Positions 17,316 to 25,164 of a DNA stretch of 64,000 bases are shown in pieces. The stretch covers positions 3,224,001-3,288,000 of the forward strand of contig NZ_CP036402.1 of NCBI RefSeq assembly GCF_004322855.1. The letters run 5' to 3'. The DNA comes from Egibacter rhizosphaerae (GTDB taxonomy: Bacteria; Actinomycetota; Nitriliruptoria; Euzebyales; Egibacteraceae). A program made the position numbers and the translations under genes. Within the stretch, counting starts at the first letter, position 1, and each line of letters starts with the position of its first letter. The notes beneath the pieces are model-generated. The model was not told where the DNA came from. It saw only the letters and a program-made list of their open reading frames with translations, and made no database searches.

Positions 17316-18545
17316 TCACCCGTCGTCCGCCTCGACGGCCCGAGGCAGGTCGGGGACCGGCTGCTCGGCACGGTCGTCCTCGGCCTCCGCCGCCGCGGAC
17401 TCCACCGTCGTCCCCGGGTCGGGCGTGGTCGCCCCCAGCACCGCGCCCTGGCCGGCAATGGCGGCACGCACCGGGCTCGGCTGCGAGGCGAGCGATCGGA
17501 CGGCAGCGAGCCGGTCCTCGTCCTCGAGCTGCGGAGCGATCACGGTCGCGCTGACCTCCGCGGCGGCCGCGCAGACGCCGCGCACCCATGCGCGGCCGGA
17601 CTCGCTGCCCAGGACGCTCGCGAGGAACGCCCCGTCCAGACGCACGTAGGCGGCGTCCATGCTGGTCAGCAGGTGCAGCGGCGTGTGGGGGTGTCCGACC
17701 TCGTCCACGCCGATCTGGAAGCCGGCGGCGGCGAGCTCCGCGACCCGCTCGGTCGTGGTGTCGGTCGGATTGCCATCGAGCAGCACCACGCATCGGGGGA
17801 CCGTGAGGCCACAGCCCTTGGCCCACGTCACGAGCGCGTCGCGCGAGAACGCCTCCTCGTCGAGGTGGGCGGCCGAGACGCGCAGGAACAAGCGGGCGTC
17901 CGCGGGCATGCCGAACCCGGGTCCGTCGGTGCGTACCGTTAGGAGGGTGAGGGCCTCGAGCGCGCGGGTCTCGCCGATCCGCTGCGCGGTGGCGAGCATT
18001 TGGCTGCTGCTGGCGAGTTCGGAGCGCTGCGCCGGTCGCGGCTGCACGTCGTACCCGACCAGCTGCTGCGTGAAGAGGTCGACCACCGGTTCGTACACGA
18101 CCCGCAACGTCGCGTTGCGCAGAGTCTCGCGGACGGCCTCGGTCTGCGGTGCACTGACGGGGATCGGGGGCAGGGGCAGCCGGGCGAACGACACGGTCGG
18201 GACCGCGTCGCGAACGGCCCGTCCGGCGGCGGCTTCCGCGCGCTCCCAAAGGGCGTCGGGGTTGCGGGCGTCGCCGGACTGGCCCTCGCTGAAGCCGGAG
18301 ACGACCCGGTCGCCCAGCCCCGCTCTTTGGCCGGCGTCGCGCGCGGCGCGCCATGCTCGGTCGGCAGCGCGCGAGTTGGCGCCGCCCTCGGGGTCGAGGA
18401 CCGCGTACTCGCCCGCTGACAGCTGGAACACCGCGTCGCTGCCGAAGGCGGCGACCAGTTCCGCTCCGAGGGCGCGGTGCCCGCCCTTCGGGTTCGACTC
18501 CAGGTCACCCGCGACCACCCACGGCGGATGGATCCGCACCACCAT
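17316..18545 (-). CDS. degenerate GGDEF-EAL protein
   Basis: 409 aa. The N-terminal ~120 residues resemble a GGDEF fold in which the signature is SAGEY (43-47). The C-terminal part aligns with EAL phosphodiesterases: YEPVVDLFTQQLVGYDVQPR corresponds to the usual 'QPIVDL..G.vvG.EALlR' with EAL replaced by DVQ (166-168), and DDFG replaced by DEVG. Metal-binding and catalytic residues appear lost, so an effector or structural role rather than c-di-GMP turnover is likely. It follows a 55-residue membrane protein gene by 12 bp. Confidence 0.75.
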   Translation of the reverse strand: MVVRIHPPWVVAGDLESNPKGGHRALGAELVAAFGSDAVFQLSAGEYAVLDPEGGANSRAADRAWRAARDAGQRAGLGDRVVSGFSEGQSGDARNPDALWERAEAAAGRAVRDAVPTVSFARLPLPPIPVSAPQTEAVRETLRNATLRVVYEPVVDLFTQQLVGYDVQPRPAQRSELASSSQMLATAQRIGETRALEALTLLTVRTDGPGFGMPADARLFLRVSAAHLDEEAFSRDALVTWAKGCGLTVPRCVVLLDGNPTDTTTERVAELAAAGFQIGVDEVGHPHTPLHLLTSMDAAYVRLDGAFLASVLGSESGRAWVRGVCAAAAEVSATVIAPQLEDEDRLAAVRSLASQPSPVRAAIAGQGAVLGATTPDPGTTVESAAAEAEDDRAEQPVPDLPRAVEADDG

Positions 18546-18557
18546 CAGCCGTGCCTC

Positions 18558-18725
18558 CTACACGCGCGGGCCGAGTCCCGCCAGCCGGGCCTGAAGGTCG
18601 AAGCGGTCGGGGAAACGCGGGGTGCTGGGACCGCCGGAGCCGGACACGCGCCACAGCAGCGTGGCTGCGGCCCCCAGCGCGAGGCCGGAGATCGCGGCGA
18701 GTGCGGCAGCGGCGGTGGCGGACAT
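18558..18725 (-). CDS. small single-pass membrane protein
   Basis: 55 aa. ATG at 18725 follows CGGAG with 6-bp spacing. The N-terminus is one hydrophobic helix (AAAALAAISGLALGAAATLLW) and the rest is basic and soluble. It sits 12 bp upstream of the degenerate GGDEF-EAL gene and is probably co-transcribed, perhaps as a membrane partner. Function is not recognised. Confidence 0.6.
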   Translation of the reverse strand: MSATAAAALAAISGLALGAAATLLWRVSGSGGPSTPRFPDRFDLQARLAGLGPRV

Positions 18726-18965
18726 CGCGTCTCCGATTTCTGGCCTTCGCGGGACGGGTCGGCCGTCTCGCCCCCGAGGGGAGCCCTGTAAGGGAAGGTG
18801 ACTCAGAGTCATCAGGCGTGGTAGTTCAGCCGGGCCGCGCCCGGGTCTGGCCCGGGCGCCCCAGAGCTGCGGTGTCCGGTGGACGCGCAGCTGTGACGTC
18901 GAGCGCATTCGCGGCCGGATCGGCTCAGGGCTCCATTGGCCGCCGGGCTTCTCCGATCGGGTTCG

Positions 18966-18994
18966 TTGCCCTCGTCCGTTGTGTCGGCTAAGGT
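18966..18994 (+). promoter_or_regulatory. putative sigma-70-type promoter for the S-layer-like gene
   Basis: TTGCCC (18966-18971) and TAAGGT (18989-18994) are separated by 17 bp. It is the best-spaced hexamer pair found upstream of 19546 and would give a leader of about 545 nt. Confidence 0.4.
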
Positions 18995-19000
18995 CCCGCT

Positions 19001-19545
19001 CGGCCTCGACCCCCCGGGCCAGCTGCGAACGCGCGCCGTGAGGCGCTCGCAATTGACCGCGCGCCCGGGCAACGCGGAGGAACGACATCGGTCGACGGCT
19101 GGGGCTTCACGCGCAGTGGCCCACTGGACCGGGCATAGATGCCCGCAAAGCGGGTAAACCGGAAAAGCGGTCAGACCGGATTCGTCCGGGAAGATCCGGG
19201 TAGGAGGCGAAGGCCACCCGCAACGGTCCGGTCACCCCACGCGTCTGAGGCCATGGCAAGAGCGTCACCGCAAGCGACAAACGAGGAGGGCTGCCCGTCA
19301 GTAAGTGAGGTCGTGTCACGGAAGCACGAATCGTACGTGACGCCCCATCCGCGACCACGGGCGGTGAGGTATCGCCCCGGTCGCAAGATCACTACCGGCG
19401 AGCCGACGGCACTCCTCGTGCCGGCGGTGGACGACGAAAGAGCTTGGGACGGCTCCGGGTGCGACCCATCCGGGCCGGTCACCAGCACGGAGGCTGCCCC
19501 GCAGGGGCGGCTCCATCTGTGGAACCACAGATCCAGGAGGTCAAA
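19001..19545 (+). ncRNA. long structured 5' leader (candidate regulatory RNA)
   Basis: No convincing gene lies in this interval. Consecutive hairpins are visible: CCCGC/AAA/GCGGG (19142-19154), ACCG...CGGT (19158-19171), CCGGA/TTCG/TCCGG (19176-19189, UUCG tetraloop) and CGGGT...ACCCG (19197-19220). A clean AGGAGG RBS at 19535-19540 ends the leader. No known riboswitch class was matched with confidence. It could be a stabilising leader of an abundant mRNA or a sensor RNA. Confidence 0.4.
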
Positions 19546-21990
19546 TTGAGTACATCCGTAGTGCGCGCACCAGGACGCGCCCTCGCGGTGCTTGCCGCAC
19601 TCGCGCTGGTCGCGTCCGTGGTCGTCTACGCGCCTCCGGCCGCAGCCGATGAGCACGAACCGGAAACCCAGCGCATCGAGGGTGACGACCGGTTCGAGAC
19701 AGCGGCTGAGGCTTCGCAGGAGACCTACGACGATGCTGACGACGTCATCATCGCCGCGGGCTTCAACTTCCCCGACGCGCTCGCCTCGGGCGGGCTCTCG
19801 GGCGCGGTCGACGCGCCGATCCTGCTCGTCAACGACGTGCTGGACAGCGCCACCGACGACACGCTCGACGAGCTCGACCGCCTCGACCCCAGCACCGTGC
19901 ACGTCGCGGGTGGCGAGAGCGCGGTCAGCGCCAGCATCGAAGCTGAGCTCGAGGGCGACTGGGACATCGAGCGGTTCGACGGTGAGGACCGCTTCGAGAC
20001 CGCCGCGCAGATGGCCGGCGAGTTCGACAGCGACGACGTCGACACCGCCGTCGTGGCCACCGGCCGCGTGGCCGCCGACTCGCTGTCGGTCGGGCCGCTC
20101 GCCCAGGGCAACGGCTACCCGATCCTGCTGACCGAGGTCAACGACCTGCCGGACTTCTCGGCTGACGCCCTCGAGAACCTCGACGTGGACGACGTGCTCG
20201 TCCTTGGTGGCGGCAGTGCCGTCAGCGACGAGGTCGTCGAGCAGATCGAGGACATCACCGGCGACGACTCGGTGGAGCGCCTCGACGGGGACACCCGCTT
20301 CGAGACCGCGATCGAGATCGCACAGTACGACGACGACTTCGCGGACAGCAGCGAGGTCCTCGTGGCCACGGGCTTCGGTCCGGAGAACCCGGACGGTGAC
20401 AACGTCCCGGCGGACGCCCTCGCGGCGGCCCCGTACGGCGGCGAGAACACCAGCCCGCTCCTGCCGATCAACGACATCCGCGACGAGCTGCCGGACGCGA
20501 TCGAGGACTACGCCTCGGACAACGCCGCGCAGATCGACCTCATCACCATCTTCGGTGGCACCGCTGCCGTCTCGGCCAACGTCGAGAGCGCGATCCAGTC
20601 GGCGGCCACCACTGAGGTCACCCCGGCAGTCGGGTTCGTCGATGGTCCTGAGCTGCAGTCCGTTGACCTGGTGAGCGAGGTCGGCAGCACCGCTCGCGTT
20701 GCGTTCGAGTTCGACGAAGACGTCGTCGCTGGCGACGCCAACATCGACGAAGAAGGGTTCTACCTCCACGATGCCTTCGGGGAATCCGAGGAGGGAGATG
20801 CGGCGGCTCGTGCCGACGACAACAACGTCGTGAACGTCGACTTCCAGAATCTGAATCTGGATCTGGACGACGTGACCGCTGGAACCGTCGAGTACGGGAC
20901 GGTCAGCACTGCCGCCGGGGACGCCAACCCCGAGGGCTCGGCCGGGTACCAGGACTTGGAGTTCGACGGGCTGGCTGACCTGCCAAACCTGATGGACGTC
21001 GGCGACATCGACGAGAACGACGCCGACAACCTTGAGGTTGAGTTCGTCTTCGACGAGGACATCGACACCGATGCCGGTAATCTTGGGGAGGACGGCTTCA
21101 ACGCTGTGTACGTCGACGACGATGACGAGACTGCCAGCCAGTCCGGTGAGGGTGTGGTGGACGTCGATGACGAGGTCGTGACCGTCGAGTTTGACCTTGA
21201 CGACGACGACGACGAGATCCGCCGGATCAACATCGACCACGGGACGGCACTTGCTTCCGGGGCCGATAGCGTCCTTCAGTCGGTGGACGTAGCGAACGGC
21301 GGTTCGACAACGTACCCCGACCTTGAGGACGTCGAGGTCAACGGTGACGTCGTGACGTACGAGTTCAGCGAGACTGTCCTCGCGGACGATGAAGCCGACG
21401 CGTTCGCCGTCTACGCCGTGAACGGCAACACGCTGGAGGTCGACAGCGACGAAGGCGACGCTGTTGACTACGACGGCTCGACCGTCGAGGTCGACTTCAG
21501 CGAGGAATACGAGGACGGTGTTCTCGCTGAGGGCGTCATCGGTGCGACCGTCGCCGACGAGGCTGTTGCGGCCGATACCGCTGCTGGCGAAGAGAACTTC
21601 GCCGGTGAGGTGCGGTTCGACATCGGCTTGGACGCGGGCGAGTCGTTCGCTCCGGTCTTGACCGAGGCGTCGATCGAGGAGTTCACCGACATCGACGGTG
21701 ACCTCGAGTCCGTCGAGGTGACCTACACCTTCGACAAGGACGTCGACGTCGCCGATGTGGGTTCGTTCCGCATCTATGACGAGTCGGTCGAGTTCGCCGA
21801 CGATGGTTCGGAGGACGAGGTCGACGGCAACGAGGTCGTTGTCGAGTTCGAGATCGATGACGGCGATGGTGACCTCGACGACCTCGACGATCCGGTCCTC
21901 GCGACGGTCCTTTCCGGAGCGGTGGACAACGATGACTCGATCGACTGGTTCATCGAGGAGTCCAACTTCGAGGGCGCGGCGGGCTTCTAG
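19546..21990 (+). CDS. secreted S-layer-like protein with CW_binding_2 repeats (TTG start)
   Basis: 814 aa. TTG at 19546 is chosen because AGGAGG lies 5 bp upstream and the product then opens with a signal peptide (VRAPGRALAVLAALALVASVVVYAPPAAA). Three CW_binding_2 repeats (about 40-345, IEGDDRFETAAEAS, FDGEDRFETAAQMA, LDGDTRFETAIEIA) are followed by four or so acidic beta-sandwich repeats (LxxVxVxYxFDxDVD style). It is extremely rich in Asp and Glu. The long structured leader, strong RBS and strong terminator suggest high expression; a major S-layer or envelope protein is an inference. Confidence 0.85.
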   Translation: MSTSVVRAPGRALAVLAALALVASVVVYAPPAAADEHEPETQRIEGDDRFETAAEASQETYDDADDVIIAAGFNFPDALASGGLSGAVDAPILLVNDVLDSATDDTLDELDRLDPSTVHVAGGESAVSASIEAELEGDWDIERFDGEDRFETAAQMAGEFDSDDVDTAVVATGRVAADSLSVGPLAQGNGYPILLTEVNDLPDFSADALENLDVDDVLVLGGGSAVSDEVVEQIEDITGDDSVERLDGDTRFETAIEIAQYDDDFADSSEVLVATGFGPENPDGDNVPADALAAAPYGGENTSPLLPINDIRDELPDAIEDYASDNAAQIDLITIFGGTAAVSANVESAIQSAATTEVTPAVGFVDGPELQSVDLVSEVGSTARVAFEFDEDVVAGDANIDEEGFYLHDAFGESEEGDAAARADDNNVVNVDFQNLNLDLDDVTAGTVEYGTVSTAAGDANPEGSAGYQDLEFDGLADLPNLMDVGDIDENDADNLEVEFVFDEDIDTDAGNLGEDGFNAVYVDDDDETASQSGEGVVDVDDEVVTVEFDLDDDDDEIRRINIDHGTALASGADSVLQSVDVANGGSTTYPDLEDVEVNGDVVTYEFSETVLADDEADAFAVYAVNGNTLEVDSDEGDAVDYDGSTVEVDFSEEYEDGVLAEGVIGATVADEAVAADTAAGEENFAGEVRFDIGLDAGESFAPVLTEASIEEFTDIDGDLESVEVTYTFDKDVDVADVGSFRIYDESVEFADDGSEDEVDGNEVVVEFEIDDGDGDLDDLDDPVLATVLSGAVDNDDSIDWFIEESNFEGAAGF

Positions 21991-22052
21991 CCCAAAGCGT
22001 CGGTACTGAGTCCGGTTTCTCCAATTCGGACGACAGAACCGAAGTAAGCCCG

Positions 22053-22090
22053 AGGGGCCCGGTCTTCGGACCGGGCCCCTTCGGCGTTTT
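22053..22090 (+). terminator. strong intrinsic terminator
   Basis: A perfect 12-bp stem, AGGGGCCCGGTC / GACCGGGCCCCT, with a TTCG loop is followed by TTCGGCGTTTT. It lies about 60 bp after the S-layer-like stop codon. Confidence 0.9.
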
Positions 22091-22160
22091 CGGACGCCGC
22101 CTTCGTGTCCCTGCGCTGAGTTCGCGAGATGGCGGAGCCCGGATCTAGGCTGCGCGCCCT

Positions 22161-23984
22161 ATGACGCGTCACCCCCGAACCGAGGTGCTCGTGGTGGGGG
22201 CCGTGGCCGTGCTGGCCCCACTGGCCTTCTCACGAGCACTCATCGGTGGCGTCACCGCAGCGAAGTGGCCGATCGTGATGGCAGGAGCGGTGGCCCTTCT
22301 GGCGCTGTGGGCGCATGGCACGATCAAAGATCGGTCGGTACGGCCGCCGACCAACCTGGCGGTGTGGCTTGGTGTTGCCGCAGCCCTCGGGATCGCGCTC
22401 GGCGTACTCGCCAACGGCGTCGGCTGGGCCGGTTGGTGGGGTGAGGAGGCACGCGCGAACGGCGCGCTGCTGTATCTGGGCGCCGCCGCGGCACTGCTTG
22501 CCATCGTGGCGGGTGCGCCGGTCCAGGAGGTTCGAGCCCTGCGCACGGCGCTGGTTGCCGTCGGAGGGGTGGTCGCCCTGCACGGGTTGCTGCAGTACGC
22601 GGGCGCCGACCCGTTGGACATGCCAAGTGCCTTCGGCCCGGTCGTCGCGACGATGGGCAACCCGAACTTCGCATCGGCGATCCTGGGGATCGCCGTGCCG
22701 CTCGTGGCGTCACTCGCACTCGAGCGACGACAGCTCCAGTGGCGTTCGACCGTCGGCGCCCTCGCACTCGGACTGCTCGTCGTCGCGAGCCTGTCGGGCT
22801 CGGTGCAGGGCCCCATCGTCGGCGTGGTGGGGCTCGGTGTGCTGCTCGTCGCCTGGCTGCTGGAGCACGGCGGCAGGGTCCAGCGCATCGGGCTCGCCGC
22901 CGCCGCCGGTGGCGGGGCGGTCGGGCTCACGCTCGGGCTGACGGGGCTGGGTGGAGTCGGACCGTTGTCGGGCCTTTCCAATCTCGCGGCGGTCGGGCCC
23001 CGCCTCCTGTACTGGGAGACGGCGTGGGCCATGTTCCGTGCCGAGCCACTCACAGGGGTGGGTGTCGGCCGCTTCTCGGCCCATTACCGCGAGTTCCGCC
23101 CACCCGAGGGCGCGACCGAGTACGAGTCGACGCTCATCGCCGATTCCGCGCACAGTGTTCCGCTCGACATCGCCGCCCAGGCCGGACTACTCGGGCTCGT
23201 GCCCTATGTCGCCTTCGTCGTGGGGGTCGGTGTGGCGCTCGTGGTCGGGCTTCGCCGCACGCAGGGTCCTCAACGCTTGCTGCTGGGCGGCGTCGGTGGC
23301 GCCTGGGCGGCGTACCAGGTGCAGTCGCTCGTGTCGATCGATGTGCCCGCGCTAGCGGTGTGGCACTGGGTGCTCGCCGGCATGGTGCTCGCCCTCAGCG
23401 GCACGGTTCGAACGCGCGAGTTCGGCAGCAGCGAGGGGGGCGGACGACCGCGACGCCGGCAGCGATCCCGCCCCCGCGAAGTCATCACGGTCGCTGTGAC
23501 TGCGGCGATCGTGCTGGTCGGCGCCTGGGCGGCCACCGTGCCCTTGCGCGCGGAGCGGGCGGCCGCGGAAGGCGTCGCGCGCATCCAGACCGGCGACCTC
23601 GATCGTGGTGGCGAACGCCTCGAGCACGCTGAGCAGCTCATCGGAAGTTCGGGACGCTACCAACAGGAACGAGCCGACGCGCTCGCGACGGTGGGCGAAC
23701 TCGACGCCGCCCTAGACGCGCACAGCGACGCCCTCGACGCCGACCCGCGCCGCTTCCCCTCGCTCGTGGGCTCCGCGCGGATCGCCGACGAACTCGGCGA
23801 GCACGAGCTCGCGGACGAGATGTGGCGCCGGATCATGGAGATCGAGCGAGCCCAGCCCGATCTGGTGGGCGAAGCCGTGGAGCACTGGCTCGACCGGGGC
23901 GACGACGAGCGTGCGAACGCGCTGCTCGATCGATCGGCGCGCTTGGGGGTGCTCACTCCGGAGCTTGAAGCGCTCCGCCCCTGA
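22161..23984 (+). CDS. O-antigen ligase/polymerase-like membrane protein with TPR tail
   Basis: 607 aa. About eleven transmembrane helices cover residues 1-420, with the O-antigen ligase (Wzy_C/WaaL) hallmarks GNPNFAS, RLLYWETAWAMF..PLTGVGVGRF and AHSVPLDIAAQAGLLGL. A further helix (about 440-460) precedes a TPR-like domain (470-600, GDLDRGGERLEHAEQL, GELDAALDAHSDALDADP). Such proteins transfer or polymerise surface glycans. TAGGCT lies a few bases before the ATG, so leaderless transcription is possible. The next gene is a TupA-like ATP-grasp enzyme, fitting a surface-polymer role. Confidence 0.85.
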   Translation: MTRHPRTEVLVVGAVAVLAPLAFSRALIGGVTAAKWPIVMAGAVALLALWAHGTIKDRSVRPPTNLAVWLGVAAALGIALGVLANGVGWAGWWGEEARANGALLYLGAAAALLAIVAGAPVQEVRALRTALVAVGGVVALHGLLQYAGADPLDMPSAFGPVVATMGNPNFASAILGIAVPLVASLALERRQLQWRSTVGALALGLLVVASLSGSVQGPIVGVVGLGVLLVAWLLEHGGRVQRIGLAAAAGGGAVGLTLGLTGLGGVGPLSGLSNLAAVGPRLLYWETAWAMFRAEPLTGVGVGRFSAHYREFRPPEGATEYESTLIADSAHSVPLDIAAQAGLLGLVPYVAFVVGVGVALVVGLRRTQGPQRLLLGGVGGAWAAYQVQSLVSIDVPALAVWHWVLAGMVLALSGTVRTREFGSSEGGGRPRRRQRSRPREVITVAVTAAIVLVGAWAATVPLRAERAAAEGVARIQTGDLDRGGERLEHAEQLIGSSGRYQQERADALATVGELDAALDAHSDALDADPRRFPSLVGSARIADELGEHELADEMWRRIMEIERAQPDLVGEAVEHWLDRGDDERANALLDRSARLGVLTPELEALRP

Positions 23985-24056
23985 GACGGTGCTCACCGCC
24001 GTCCGTGCACGAATGACCGACACGTCGGTGTGGCGGCCCCGCTACGCTCGACCGGG

Positions 24057-24920
24057 ATGGGTGAATCACTGACCCGGCCTTCGTTCGGCTACGAGATCGC
24101 GGCGGCGAATCGGCGCAAGGACAACCCGCTCGTCGCAGTGATCGGCAAGCAGGCGGCTCGTCGCGTCCTCGAGTCGCTCGGCGCGCCCGTGCCGCGCCAC
24201 CACGACGTGCTCGGTTCGCTTCGTGAGGTGACGCCCAGCCATCTCACCGAGCCGCGGGTTCTCAAGCCCGTCAGCGGGTCGAGTTCCCACGGCGTCGCGG
24301 CGTTGGTGCCCGACGGGAGCGGTCGGGGCTGGCACGACGTGCTGGCCGGGACGTCGGAGACCTTCGAGGAGCTCATCGCGCGTCTCGAGGGGATCGCGCG
24401 GAAGCGTCGCGTCGGCGAACAGTGGCTGGTCGAGGAGCTCCTCCTGCACCCGGACGAGGACCCTCGGCCCGCCAACGACGTGAAGGTCTACGCGTTCCGG
24501 GGCGAGATCGGATGCGTGTTGCTGCAGCGAGCGGCCCCTCGGCGCTACCGCTGGTTCGACGCGGACTGGACGCCGGTCGATGTCGGCAAGTACCGAGACC
24601 GCATCGACGAGACACTCGCGCCTCAGGATCCCGAAGGTGCGCTCCGCCTGGCGGCTGACATCTCGTCGGCATTGCCGATCCCGTTCATGCGCGTCGACCT
24701 GTACGACAGTTCCCGGGGGCTGGTGGTGGGGGAACTGACACCGCTCCCGGGCAAGGCCGACCGCTTCGATCCGGCCTGGGACGAACATCTCGGGACGTTG
24801 TACGAGCGCGCGGAGAGTCGACTGCTCACCGACATGCTCGATTGGCGCAAGCACATGCCCCGCCGATCGTGGCGGGCGGTGCGCCACCGCGCCGAGGAGA
24901 TCCGCACGCAATACCGATAG
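24057..24920 (+). CDS. TupA-like ATP-grasp protein
   Basis: 287 aa from ATG 24057. ATP-grasp features include RVLKPVSGSSSHGV (ATP-binding lysine strand), EQWLVEELL, DVKVYAFRGEIGCVL, MRVDLYDSSRGLVVGELTPLPG (metal-binding Asp/Glu) and FDPAWDEHLG. The closest family recognised is TupA-like ATPgrasp (PF14305), associated with teichuronopeptide and exopolysaccharide synthesis. It probably ligates an amino acid or peptide to a surface glycan precursor. It lies 72 bp after the ligase-like gene. Confidence 0.75.
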   Translation: MGESLTRPSFGYEIAAANRRKDNPLVAVIGKQAARRVLESLGAPVPRHHDVLGSLREVTPSHLTEPRVLKPVSGSSSHGVAALVPDGSGRGWHDVLAGTSETFEELIARLEGIARKRRVGEQWLVEELLLHPDEDPRPANDVKVYAFRGEIGCVLLQRAAPRRYRWFDADWTPVDVGKYRDRIDETLAPQDPEGALRLAADISSALPIPFMRVDLYDSSRGLVVGELTPLPGKADRFDPAWDEHLGTLYERAESRLLTDMLDWRKHMPRRSWRAVRHRAEEIRTQYR

Positions 24921-25082
24921 CCGGCGGCAGGGTCGATGCTGGCGGCCGCATCGGCCGGACGGCGTGGCTACTGCGTTCGCGTCGGCGGAGTGCCGGCCCG
25001 CCCCGAGGTTGAGTGCCTGTAGCGAGGACCGGCTACGTGGTCGTTGCCGGACAGTCGGCTGGATCGTCCCCGCACGACTCTA

Positions 25083-25111
25083 TTGAATTTGGTATTGGTA
25101 GTTGGTAGAGT
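25083..25111 (+). promoter_or_regulatory. putative sigma-70-type promoter of the 1839-aa adhesin
   Basis: TTGAAT (25083-25088) and TAGAGT (25106-25111) are spaced by 17 bp within an AT-rich patch that contrasts with the surrounding DNA. Confidence 0.6.
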
Positions 25112-25164
25112 AGCGACTCTGTGTAGTCGCTCCCTGCCCGCGGGTCATCCTCGGAGGTCTGTCG

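Noticed and set aside
19100-19290. Known riboswitch classes (c-di-GMP-I, ydaO/c-di-AMP, cobalamin) for the leader
   Set aside because: Short similarities such as CGCAAAGC were seen, but the order of conserved elements does not fit any of these consensus patterns by eye.
19139-19549. 136-codon plus-strand frame in the leader, ending over the TTG start
   Set aside because: Its composition is arginine/proline-rich without a family match, and it crosses the hairpin region. A leader peptide cannot be excluded, but there is no RBS to support it.
19171-21240. Minus-strand frame opposite the S-layer-like gene
   Set aside because: Pure antisense of Asp/Glu/Val-rich repeats. The plus strand has a signal peptide, RBS and terminator.
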